A DNA stretch of 24,013 bases from Tepidiphilus sp. Its GTDB lineage: Bacteria > Pseudomonadota > Gammaproteobacteria > Burkholderiales > Rhodocyclaceae. This document shows positions 17,701 to 24,013 of this stretch, one piece after another. The position numbers were made by a program, and so were the translations under genes. The stretch spans positions 1 to 24,013 of the forward strand of contig JAQUGB010000008.1 of the NCBI GenBank assembly GCA_028684345.1. Reading direction: 5' to 3'. The notes under the pieces are model-generated. The model did no database searches and was not told where the DNA came from. It was given only the letters and a program-made list of their open reading frames with translations. Each line of letters opens with the position of its first letter. The stretch's first letter is position 1.

Positions 17701-19734
17701 CAAGAACTCAAGGAAGCCGGACCAGCCGCCAGGGATCTCGCACGCAACGGCATCGACGCGGCCTACGCCATGTTCCGCCAACTAGCCATGCCCGTGGCGG
17801 CGACGGCGACGGCGACGACGATTGGTGCCTTTCCCCCGGAGCAGACCCCAGGGGCGGCGAGCGCAGCGGCGATGCCGGAAACGGAAAGAGCTCCTACCCG
17901 GGAGCCTGCCGAGAGCCAGATCGGCCTGCGCGTCCAGGCCGGCACCATCGACCGGCTGGTCAACGATACCGGCGAGATCGGCATCTTGCGTGCCCGCGCC
18001 GAGCAAGATCTCCACGCCCTACGCGCTGCCGTGCTCGAGCTCACCGACGACGTCATCCGCCTGCGCACCCATCTGCGCGAGCTCGAAATCCAGGCCGAGA
18101 CGCAGATGCAGACGCGCATCCACACGGCCGATGCGGCGCACGCCGAGTTCGATCCGCTCGAACTCGACCGCTACACGCGTCTGCAGGAACTCACGCGCCT
18201 GCTCGCCGAAGGAATCGCCGACGTCGCCACCATCCAACAAAGCGCCCTCTCGCATCTCGACAATGCCGAGTCCGCCCTCAACCAGCAAGCGCGGCTCACC
18301 CGCGAGGTACAGCACGAACTGATGCAGATTCGCTCGGCTCCGGTGGCCAGCGTCGCCGCACGTCTACACCGCGTAGTGCGCCAGACGGCCAAGGAACTCG
18401 GCAAACGCGTCAACCTGGACATCGAGGGGGGGCAGATCGCCCTCGACCGGGCGCTCCTCGAGCGCATGGTACCGTTGCTCGAGCATCTCCTGCGCAACGC
18501 CGTTGCCCACGGCATCGAACCCCCCGAGGAACGGCGAGCCGCCGGCAAAGCCGAATTCGGTCAGATCACGCTGGCCGTGCGCAATCTCGGCAGTGAGATC
18601 GAACTGCTGGTGCAAGACGACGGCCGCGGCCTCGATTACGCCGCCATCCTCGAGCGTGCCCGCGCCGCTGGGCTGCTCGGCCCCGACGCTCAAGCCGACG
18701 AGGCAAGCCTCGCACGGCTCGTCTTCCTGCCCGGATTCTCCACCGCCAGCGAGCTCAGCCAGATCGCCGGCCGTGGCGTGGGGCTGGACGTCGTCCACAG
18801 CGAAATCCAGGCTTTGGGTGGGCGCATCGACCTCAGCAGCACTCCTGCCCAAGGCACCACCTTCCGCATCCTGCTGCCCGTCACGGTGGCGATCACTCAA
18901 GCGCTGCTCGTGCGGGCCCTCGATCGCCGCTGGGCGATTCCGGCCAACCTGATCGTGCAGACGGAACACCTCCCGGTCGAGGCGCTGCGCGCCGCGCAGC
19001 AGATGGGGCATCTCATCTGGCAAGGGAAAGCCTATCCGCTGCGCTATTTGCCCCATCTACTGGATCGGCCGAACCAAACGGAACCGCTGGAACGGCGCAA
19101 CTGGGTGGTGTTGCTCGCCTCCGGCGAAGAGCGGCTCGCGCTGCATGTCGATGAGCTCGCTGGAAGTCAGGAAGTCATCGCCAAGCCGGCCGGACCGCAC
19201 CTCAAGCGAATCGCCGGCATGCTCGGGGCGACGCTGCTCGCCGACGGGGAAATCACGCTCATCCTCAATCCCGTGGCGCTCGCACGCACGCCTGCGGAAA
19301 CCGCCGCGACCGCAGCCCCTTTCCCGTCGAGCGGTGTTTCCCAGGCCAAGCCCCTGGTGCTGGTGGTCGACGATTCGCTCACCGTACGGCGCATCACCGG
19401 GCGGCTCCTCGAGCGGGCAGGTTACGAGGTGCTGCCCGCCAAGGATGGCATGGATGCGCTGGAGAAGCTCGCTTCTGCGGAGCGCCTGCCGGTGGCCATT
19501 CTCTCCGACATCGAGATGCCACGCATGGACGGTTTCGAGCTGCTGCGCCAGATCCGGGCCGACGCGCGCACGCGCGACCTCCCGGTCGTGCTCATCACCT
19601 CGCGGCTCGCCGAGAAGCACCAGGCGCACGCGATGGCGCTGGGGGCCAACGCCTATCTCGGCAAGCCCTACGACGAAGACGAGCTCCTACGCCTGCTGCA
19701 CCGTTACCAGGAAGCCGCGGCGCAGCCGGCCTGA
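14728..19734 (+). CDS. chpA: Hybrid chemosensory kinase ChpA (PilL): HPt domains, CheA-type kinase, receiver
   Basis: ChpA is the large CheA-like kinase that phosphorylates PilG and PilH. The 1668 residues run as follows: a degenerate HPt-like start with H48; a long helical FimL/ChpA-type region (about 150-520); a Pro/Glu-rich linker; HPt domains with H648 (HTLKGSGRMVG), H796 (HTLAG, lacking the usual lysine) and H969 (HTLKGSARMAG); a dimerisation region (about 1040-1190); the ATPase with N-box N1257/H1261, DDGRG (1297-1301) and GRGVGLD (1348-1354); a CheW-like domain (about 1385-1520); and a C-terminal receiver with D1548/D1549, phosphoacceptor D1594 and K1646. P. aeruginosa ChpA is about 2470 residues with more phosphotransfer modules. 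pilK (CheR) and chpB (CheB) genes are absent. The next gene begins three bases after the stop. Confidence 0.95.
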   Translation: MVHRPAPEPLSWIAPEVERVLAGTRLAFERARAHYDPETLRQTASALHETRGVLIVAGLEGFAQYLDMLGRAMEKVSNRPDPDPEALDRLQRAAIAAENYFLELVHSGKDQPLRLGRYYLELAALAGAPSAAASDLFQFEVSTQPRPQPVVSDEGRIRAALLRLFEKGLVGWFKPADEREAIAALTPIREALAGFLKLDAGRPLEPLWLAALAYADALREARLPRDEVSKRILHDLHRTMRHAGKCPQPPRRLLQALTYPVARLEPRSRAQRLLHEHWRLTEALEDQDLPLAEIPFRAQLDTLAEGVDRLIEHWERLTQASSPPLGAFSQELDALRRLAQPLGRASIDRAIEALAALVQWMEEQPDESLAAQAQLELARTLLILSAYCRAAHWDERIERRLQTQIERLRAFVEGRPLPEFEPQATEADSRSIGKELSRLLAEAETLLDRYYRDPTELLDKAHVNRLLAEARATLLLIGADEEAKALAQLPPLVERLAEQGILEDSEQRQLVETLAYLHTRTEALARGESLEESAASVPQATAVPLQELFAEEGEALGTDLLLEEESSTEEASILAPELAPSPLPEQAIEPIPAPPSEEQKEAAAEDELLDIFLEEAREVLATLECRIPELRERPDDVDALTEVRRSIHTLKGSGRMVGLTELGECAWALEQTLNAWLQRQWPATPALIQLLQQAHRLFADWVEAIAAGRIETPARAAALAAEAERLRSLESPETAPQAEPLPPPEPPKHVFGDRSVSRTVFDAFRQEARERLTALRSYLDEEASTPPDDTLVRHVHTLAGISATAKIFEMHDLARALELGLERLAKSHTPPDALERDLLCAAAEWLDTALEHVEAGRIPELSGELPSALEAVGTVTETAAATPSPPEAETTSPRPSPPEAAALPTRSAPEAPPESLEAAHPLPQEIDPQLLPVFLDEGEALFETLFERLDRWDETNEEKNREALARTLHTLKGSARMAGALELGERIHRLEQELKEAGPAARDLARNGIDAAYAMFRQLAMPVAATATATTIGAFPPEQTPGAASAAAMPETERAPTREPAESQIGLRVQAGTIDRLVNDTGEIGILRARAEQDLHALRAAVLELTDDVIRLRTHLRELEIQAETQMQTRIHTADAAHAEFDPLELDRYTRLQELTRLLAEGIADVATIQQSALSHLDNAESALNQQARLTREVQHELMQIRSAPVASVAARLHRVVRQTAKELGKRVNLDIEGGQIALDRALLERMVPLLEHLLRNAVAHGIEPPEERRAAGKAEFGQITLAVRNLGSEIELLVQDDGRGLDYAAILERARAAGLLGPDAQADEASLARLVFLPGFSTASELSQIAGRGVGLDVVHSEIQALGGRIDLSSTPAQGTTFRILLPVTVAITQALLVRALDRRWAIPANLIVQTEHLPVEALRAAQQMGHLIWQGKAYPLRYLPHLLDRPNQTEPLERRNWVVLLASGEERLALHVDELAGSQEVIAKPAGPHLKRIAGMLGATLLADGEITLILNPVALARTPAETAATAAPFPSSGVSQAKPLVLVVDDSLTVRRITGRLLERAGYEVLPAKDGMDALEKLASAERLPVAILSDIEMPRMDGFELLRQIRADARTRDLPVVLITSRLAEKHQAHAMALGANAYLGKPYDEDELLRLLHRYQEAAAQPA

Positions 19735-19737
19735 GCG

Positions 19738-21561
19738 ATGCGCGCGCATTCGTCCCTGCCGCCGCCGGCCGAAGGCGCGACCCGCCCCTTGCACCTGCGC
19801 GAGACGATCGCGCGGCTGTGGCCTTACCTCTGGCGCTATCGCGCGCGGGTGCTCGGCGCCTTCGCGGCGCTCATCGCAGCAAAGTTCGCCAACGTCGCGG
19901 TGCCGCTCCTCTTCAAGGAGCTGGTCGATTTCCTGTCGCTGCCGCCGCAGGTGCCGCGCTGGGCCTTGCCACCGCTCGCCCTCATCTTCGCCTACGGGCT
20001 CGCGCGCTTTGGCACCTCGCTCTTCACCGAGCTGCGCGAACTGCTCTTTGCGCGGGTCACCCAAGCCGCGGTGCGCGCGTTGTCGCTCGAAGTCTTCTCC
20101 CACCTGCACGCCCTGTCGCTGCGCTTTCACCTCGAACGGCAGACCGGGGCGCTCACCCGCGATCTCGAGCGCGGCACGCGCGCCATCGGCAGCCTCATCA
20201 ACTTCACCCTCTACTCCATCGCCCCGACGCTGGTGGAGATCTCGCTCGTGCTCGCCATCCTCTTCGCGCGCTACGAACCGGCCTTCGGTGCGATCACGCT
20301 CGCCACGCTCATCGCCTACGTCGCCTTCACCATCGTCGTCACCAACTGGCGCACCGTGCAGCGGCGCCGGCTCAACAAGATCGACGCGCAGACCCACAGC
20401 CGCGCCGTCGATGCGCTCCTCAACTACGAGACGGTGAAGTACTTCGCCAACGAAGCCTATGAGCGGCGCCGCTACGACCAGGATCTCGAACGCTGGCAGG
20501 AAGCCGCGATCCGCAACCAACTCTCGCTCTCCGGGCTCAATCTCGGCCAGGCGGCCATCATCACCGCCGGCGTGGTCGTCATGATGGGGCTCGCCACGGC
20601 GCGGGTGCGGGCAGGCGTGATGACCTTGGGCGACATCGTGCTCGTCAACGCCTTCCTGCTGCAGCTCTACCTGCCGCTCAACTTCCTCGGCGTGGTCTAC
20701 CGCGAGCTGCGCCAGGCGCTGGTCGACCTCGAACGGCTCTTCGCCCTGCTCGACGAAAAAGAGGAAGTGCGCGACGCCCCCGACGCGATCGAGCTCCCCG
20801 ACGGTCCACTGGACGTGCGCTTCGAGCGGGTTTCCTTCCACTATGCCCCCTCCCGCCCCATCCTGCACGAAGTCGATTTCACCCTTCCCGCCGGGCGTAC
20901 CGTCGCCGTCGTCGGCTCTTCCGGCGCGGGGAAATCCACCCTCGTTCGGCTCCTTTTCCGCTTCTACGACGTCACCGGCGGGGCGGTACGCGTGGGCGGC
21001 ATCGACATACGCCGCCTGAAGCAGGAAAGCCTGCGCCGTGCCGTGGGCATCGTGCCGCAGGAGACGGTGCTCTTTCACGACACACTGGGCTACAACATCC
21101 GCTACGGCCGGCCCGAGGCGAGCGACGAGGAAGTCTGGGCCGCGATCCGCGCCGCCCGACTCGACGAGCTCGTCGCCCGTCTGCCCGAGGGGCTGGAGAC
21201 GCGGGTGGGCGAGCGCGGACTCAAGCTCTCCGGCGGCGAGAAGCAGCGCGTGGCGATCGCGCGGGTGCTGCTGAAGAACCCCCGCATCCTGGTGCTGGAC
21301 GAAGCCACCTCCTCGCTCGATTCGGCCACGGAGCGCGCCATCCAGGAACAGCTCGAACGCATCGCCCAAGGCCGCACCACCCTGATGATCGCACACCGCC
21401 TCTCCACCGTGATGCACGCCGACGAAATCCTGGTGCTCGAAGAAGGGCGCATCGTCGAGCGAGGCCGGCATGCCGAGCTGCTCGCGCGGGGAGGACGCTA
21501 CGCCGAGCTGTGGCGCCACCAGCAGCGCCAAGAAGACGCACTCCAGCCCCACGCCGTGTAA
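19738..21561 (+). CDS. Atm1-type ABC exporter (fused permease and ATPase)
   Basis: This 607-residue half-transporter has an N-terminal membrane domain (about six helices, residues 30-330) and a C-terminal ATPase. Walker A is GSSGAGKS (K399), the Q-loop is VPQETVLF, the signature LSGGEKQ is at 497-503, Walker B ends LVLDEATSSLD (D521/E522) and the H-loop is H553. The membrane domain carries phrases typical of the Atm1/HMT1 group, NYETVKYFANEAYE and YLPLNFLGVVYRE. Bacterial members export glutathione conjugates, persulfides or metal-glutathione complexes; mitochondrial Atm1 supports Fe-S protein biogenesis. The substrate here cannot be read from the sequence. The ATG lies three bases after chpA, so it may ride on the pil-chp transcript, although no functional link to pili is evident. 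Confidence 0.93.
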   Translation: MRAHSSLPPPAEGATRPLHLRETIARLWPYLWRYRARVLGAFAALIAAKFANVAVPLLFKELVDFLSLPPQVPRWALPPLALIFAYGLARFGTSLFTELRELLFARVTQAAVRALSLEVFSHLHALSLRFHLERQTGALTRDLERGTRAIGSLINFTLYSIAPTLVEISLVLAILFARYEPAFGAITLATLIAYVAFTIVVTNWRTVQRRRLNKIDAQTHSRAVDALLNYETVKYFANEAYERRRYDQDLERWQEAAIRNQLSLSGLNLGQAAIITAGVVVMMGLATARVRAGVMTLGDIVLVNAFLLQLYLPLNFLGVVYRELRQALVDLERLFALLDEKEEVRDAPDAIELPDGPLDVRFERVSFHYAPSRPILHEVDFTLPAGRTVAVVGSSGAGKSTLVRLLFRFYDVTGGAVRVGGIDIRRLKQESLRRAVGIVPQETVLFHDTLGYNIRYGRPEASDEEVWAAIRAARLDELVARLPEGLETRVGERGLKLSGGEKQRVAIARVLLKNPRILVLDEATSSLDSATERAIQEQLERIAQGRTTLMIAHRLSTVMHADEILVLEEGRIVERGRHAELLARGGRYAELWRHQQRQEDALQPHAV

Positions 21562-21688
21562 GCCCGCCCCCGTTCGCAGTGGTTTCGCCGGGAGAACCCT
21601 GCGCCCTCCAGGGATGAGTCACGGCAAAACCGTCGCGCCGTGGGAACGAACTGTTAAACTTTCACGACAGCATTTCAGTGCACTCCCC
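21562..21688 (+). other. Intergenic region between the Atm1-like exporter and asparaginase
   Basis: This 127-base gap holds two small stem-loops: CCCTG/CAGGG (21597-21601 with 21609-21613) and CACGGC/GCCGTG (21620-21625 with 21637-21642, 11-base loop). Neither has a T tract, so termination is doubtful. A TAAACT at 21655-21660 could be a -10 element for asparaginase, but no -35 is convincing. It is the only sizeable break among the last five forward genes and is where a new transcript would start. Confidence 0.35.
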
Positions 21689-22666
21689 ATGGCCGCACCT
21701 CCTCGCCCGCGCTTGCTTTGGCTCGCCACCGGCGGCACCCTCGCCGCCACCGGCCGGGGCATCGCGTACCACGCCGGGGCGCTCTCGCCCGAGGCCCTGC
21801 TCGCAGCGATCCCCGAGGCAGGCCAGTACGCCGAGCTCGAGCTCGCTTCGCCCTTCGCCATGGATTCCAAGGACGCCACGCCGCACCATTGGCTGAGGCT
21901 GCACGCCGCGATCACGCAAGCCCTCGCGCGCCCGGAGCTCGCCGGCCTCGTCCTCTCCCACGGCACCGACACGCTGGAAGAGACGGCCACGCTCCTCGCG
22001 CTCACCCTCGCGCCGACCAAGCCCGTGGTGCTCACCGGGGCCATGCGCCCGCCTTCCGAAGCCGGGGCCGACGGGCCGCGCAACCTCCTGCACGCGATCC
22101 GCCTCGCCGCCGATGCGGACACCCCGCCGGGCGTCTTCCTCGTCTTCGGCGAAGAGATCTTCCCCGCACTGGGGCTACGCAAGGCGCACACGCTCGCGCT
22201 CCAGCCGTTTGCCGCCGAACCGAGAGGTGCGCTCGGTACGACCTTCCCTTGGTTGTTGCCGCCGATCGAAGAACGCCCTTCGTCGCTGCCCATCCCCCCC
22301 TCATGGCCGAGGGTCGCCCTCCTTGCGGCGACGGCGCTCGATGCGCCCGAGGCATTGAGGCAGGCCCAAGAAACAGGGGCCGCCGCCGCGGTGTTGCTGC
22401 TGCCCGGCCACGGCAGCGTGCCCGAGCGCTGGGAAGCGGCGATCGCCGATGCGACCGCGTCCGGGCTCCTCGTGGTGCGCGCGAGCCGCTGCGGTCTGGG
22501 GCCGGTACTCCTGCACCCCGTCGACGAACGCCTGGGCACCCTCCCCGCCGGCATCCTCTCCGCGCCCGCCGCCCGCGTGGCCGCCGCCCTCGTGGCCCCC
22601 TTTCCCCGCGAGGAACACGAACCGCTCTGGCGGGCGCGCTTTCTGCCCTACGGAGCCAGCCCGTGA
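21689..22666 (+). CDS. L-asparaginase (type I/II family)
   Basis: The enzyme hydrolyses asparagine to aspartate and ammonia. The 325-residue protein has the N-terminal nucleophile motif ATGGTLAATG (T17), the second catalytic motif SHGTDTLEET (T93, D94), the substrate loop GAMRPPSEAGADGPRNLLHA and K165 in the position of the catalytic lysine. There is no signal peptide, so a cytoplasmic enzyme is likely, and substrate preference (Asn alone or Gln as well) is not decided by these motifs. The ATG at 21689 sits close before the first strand. An ATG at 21614 would add 25 residues unlike the family and is less likely. No clear ribosome binding site is seen. Its stop overlaps the glk GTG start (GTGA). 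Confidence 0.92.
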   Translation: MAAPPRPRLLWLATGGTLAATGRGIAYHAGALSPEALLAAIPEAGQYAELELASPFAMDSKDATPHHWLRLHAAITQALARPELAGLVLSHGTDTLEETATLLALTLAPTKPVVLTGAMRPPSEAGADGPRNLLHAIRLAADADTPPGVFLVFGEEIFPALGLRKAHTLALQPFAAEPRGALGTTFPWLLPPIEERPSSLPIPPSWPRVALLAATALDAPEALRQAQETGAAAAVLLLPGHGSVPERWEAAIADATASGLLVVRASRCGLGPVLLHPVDERLGTLPAGILSAPAARVAAALVAPFPREEHEPLWRARFLPYGASP

Positions 22667-23742
22667 GCCCAAGGGATGCTCCCATTTTCCTCGCCGCCGA
22701 CGTCGGCGGCACGCGCGCCCGTTTCCTGCTCGCGCGCCGGCGGGAAAGCGAAGTGACGCCCGAGTCCCGCGAAAGCCCCCCGCAGCGCGCGCCAACGGCA
22801 GACACCCCAAGCGCAGCGGGTTTTTCGCGGCACCTTCCTGCCTGGGAACCGCTGCGCCAACGCGTGTTCGTAGACGACGCTTTCCCCGATTTCGACGCGG
22901 CCCTCGACGCTTTCCTCGCCGAATGTCCCCCGGGCGCCGAACCGAAACTCGCCGTGATCGCGCTCGCCGGCCCCGTGACCGGACGGCGGGCGAGGCTGAC
23001 CAACCGTCCGTGGACGATCGACGCCGATGCCCTGAGCGCCCGCTACGGTTGGCCCCGCGTGGAACTGATGAACGATTTCGCCGCCCAGGCGCACGGGATC
23101 GCCGCTGCGGCGCCCGAGACGCTCCACGTCCTGCAACGGGGAGCACATCGGCTGGGGCTTGCTGCCGTGCTCGGCCCCGGCACGGGACTGGGCATGGGAT
23201 TCTTCCTGCGCGAGGGCGAGACGGTGCGCGTCTTCCCCAGCGAAGGCGGACACGCCGACCTCGGCGGCTTCGATCCCCCCTTTCTCACTTCCTGGAGCAC
23301 CTGGCTCGCCCGCGAAGGGCGCATCGCCTCCTGGGAAAGCCTGCTCTGCGGCCCCGGTCTGGTGCGGCTCGCCGCTTTTCTTGCCGCCGAGCGCGGCCGA
23401 AGCGCGCCGTGGACGGAGGCGCCGCAGATCGTGGCCTCGGCCCAAAAGGGGGAAGCGCTCGCCCAAGAAGCGGTGACCACCTTCGTGCGCACGCTGGGTG
23501 CCTGCGCTGGCGACCTCGCCCTCATCGGCTGGACCCTGGGTGGGGTATACCTCGTGGGCGCGCTCGCCGCGGCGCTGCGCCCCTGGCTCGAGACGCCGGC
23601 CTTTCGCAGTGCCTTCGCCGCCAAGGAACGGCACGGGGAGACGCTCGCCGCGCTGCCGATCCTGCTCGCCGACGACCCCCTGCTGGGCTTGAAGGGCGCC
23701 GCCACCTTCGCCTGCCACCTGCTCGCCGCAACCACGCCATGA
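22663..23742 (+). CDS. glk: Glucokinase Glk with an N-terminal insertion
   Basis: Glk phosphorylates glucose to glucose-6-phosphate with ATP in the cytoplasm. The 359-residue protein has the phosphate-binding loop ADVGGTRARF (13-21), IALAGPV, TNRPWTID, the catalytic LMNDFAAQAHGI, GPGTGLGMGF, EGGHADLGG and a late GGVYLVGALA. GTG at 22663 is chosen because it overlaps the asparaginase stop and leaves just seven residues before the first strand. Bacterial Glk is usually about 320-340 residues. The extra length lies between residue 25 and about 60, a Pro/Ser/Arg/Glu-rich stretch replacing the short hairpin after GGTxAR. That stretch is encoded by an imperfect palindrome (see 22767-22830). The Asn of the usual GGTNAR is Arg here. 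Confidence 0.93.
   Translation: MSPRDAPIFLAADVGGTRARFLLARRRESEVTPESRESPPQRAPTADTPSAAGFSRHLPAWEPLRQRVFVDDAFPDFDAALDAFLAECPPGAEPKLAVIALAGPVTGRRARLTNRPWTIDADALSARYGWPRVELMNDFAAQAHGIAAAAPETLHVLQRGAHRLGLAAVLGPGTGLGMGFFLREGETVRVFPSEGGHADLGGFDPPFLTSWSTWLAREGRIASWESLLCGPGLVRLAAFLAAERGRSAPWTEAPQIVASAQKGEALAQEAVTTFVRTLGACAGDLALIGWTLGGVYLVGALAAALRPWLETPAFRSAFAAKERHGETLAALPILLADDPLLGLKGAATFACHLLAATTP
22767..22830. repeat. Imperfect palindrome inside glk
   Basis: CCGCGAAA (22767-22774) pairs perfectly with TTTCGCGG (22823-22830). Moving inward, CCC (22777-22779) pairs with GGG (22818-22820), GC (22782-22783) with GC (22816-22817), and GCGC (22785-22788) with GCGC (22811-22814), with a wobble, one mismatch and a two-base bulge; the loop is 22 bases. 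It falls exactly on the extra Pro/Ser-rich segment of glucokinase. The size and shape resemble a small palindromic mobile repeat inserted in frame; that origin is inference. Confidence 0.6.
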
Positions 23743-24013
23743 GCGCACCGAACCCTACGACTCCGCCATTGCTGCCCTTTCTGCTGCTGGGCCTGCGCTA
23801 TTATCGTCGGCCGAGGGCCTGGGGCGGTGCGCTCGTGCTCGTGGCCCTCACGCTCGCCATGGTCGGACTGGCGCTGTGGACCAACCACTGGCAGCGGGCG
23901 CTCTTCGATGCGCTGGAGCGCCGCGATCTCGTCGAACTGCCCGCGCTCATCGCTACCTTCCTCACCATCCTCCTTCTGAGCGTGGCCGTCACGGGCGTCC
24001 ACCTCCTCGTCAA
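23739..24013 (+). CDS. SbmA/YddA-type ABC transporter, N-terminal part (3' end outside window)
   Basis: Only the first 91 residues are present. They begin MSAPNPTTPPLLPF and give a short cytoplasmic start, a membrane helix near residues 28-48 (ALVLVALTLAMVGLALW), a loop TNHWQRALFDALERRD, and a second helix near 69-90. The sequence W-N-x-W-x-R-x-F/L-x-D-A-L-x-x-R-D is typical of the ABC_membrane_2 group (SbmA/BacA, YddA and peroxisomal PXA-like proteins), which carry a C-terminal ATPase in most members. The ATG overlaps the glk stop (ATGA at 23739), so it is co-transcribed with asparaginase and glk. The substrate and the presence of an ATPase domain cannot be seen. Confidence 0.75.
   Translation, partial: MSAPNPTTPPLLPFLLLGLRYYRRPRAWGGALVLVALTLAMVGLALWTNHWQRALFDALERRDLVELPALIATFLTILLLSVAVTGVHLLV

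Noticed and set aside
19687..21552. Reverse open frame of 621 codons over the ABC exporter
   Set aside because: The forward strand carries all ABC motifs; the reverse product is acidic low-complexity sequence typical of a shadow frame.
21614..21689. Upstream ATG that would extend asparaginase by 25 residues
   Set aside because: The added residues do not look like the family, contain no signal peptide, and the ATG at 21689 gives the usual spacing to the TGGT nucleophile motif.

Overview
This is a GC-rich chromosomal window packed with housekeeping genes. The gene set suggests a Betaproteobacterium, perhaps near Hydrogenophilales or Rhodocyclales. The grounds are the rnb-like/tonB-like/aroE cluster, the thiE-hemL pair, a complete pilG-pilH-pilI-pilJ-chpA set, an Atm1-type ABC exporter and Adhesin_E/DUF4124-type exported proteins. 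The taxonomic placement is inferred from gene content and remembered synteny; no rRNA or tRNA gene is visible.

Layout. (1) 1-2961: the 3' end of thiC followed by recQ, both forward. (2) 3042-5701, all reverse: an adhesin-E/carbonic-anhydrase-like exported protein, a small DUF4124-like coiled-coil exported protein with a good sigma70 promoter, and a HicB-HicA toxin-antitoxin pair whose upstream region carries TTACC/GGTAA half-sites. (3) 5844-9490, forward: an RNase II-type exonuclease, a TonB-family protein and aroE, overlapping or nearly touching. (4) 9491-9628: a structured convergent intergenic region. (5) 9629-11580, reverse: thiE then hemL, joined by an ATGA overlap. (6) 11642-19734, forward: the Pil-Chp chemosensory system that controls type IV pili (two response regulators, a CheW-like adaptor, a chemoreceptor and a 1668-residue hybrid HPt/kinase/receiver). 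(7) 19738 to the end, forward: an Atm1-like ABC exporter, an asparaginase, a glucokinase and the start of an SbmA/YddA-type ABC protein.

How the genes work together. Signals sensed by PilJ should pass through PilI to the ChpA kinase, which phosphorylates PilG and PilH to set pilus extension and retraction. ThiC and ThiE belong to thiamine synthesis, HemL to tetrapyrrole synthesis and AroE to aromatic amino acid synthesis. The exporter/asparaginase/glucokinase/ABC genes are tightly spaced but have no obvious shared pathway.

The least ordinary items are the carbonic-anhydrase-like domain that has lost two of its three zinc histidines, an imperfect palindrome of about 64 bp inside the glucokinase coding sequence, a perfect hairpin whose loop holds the pilI stop codon, a PilJ with an unusually small periplasmic sensor, and the hic operator-like repeats. 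I did not find a clearly undescribed multi-gene system. No gap between genes exceeds 150 bases. I saw no CRISPR array, IS element, tRNA or rRNA.
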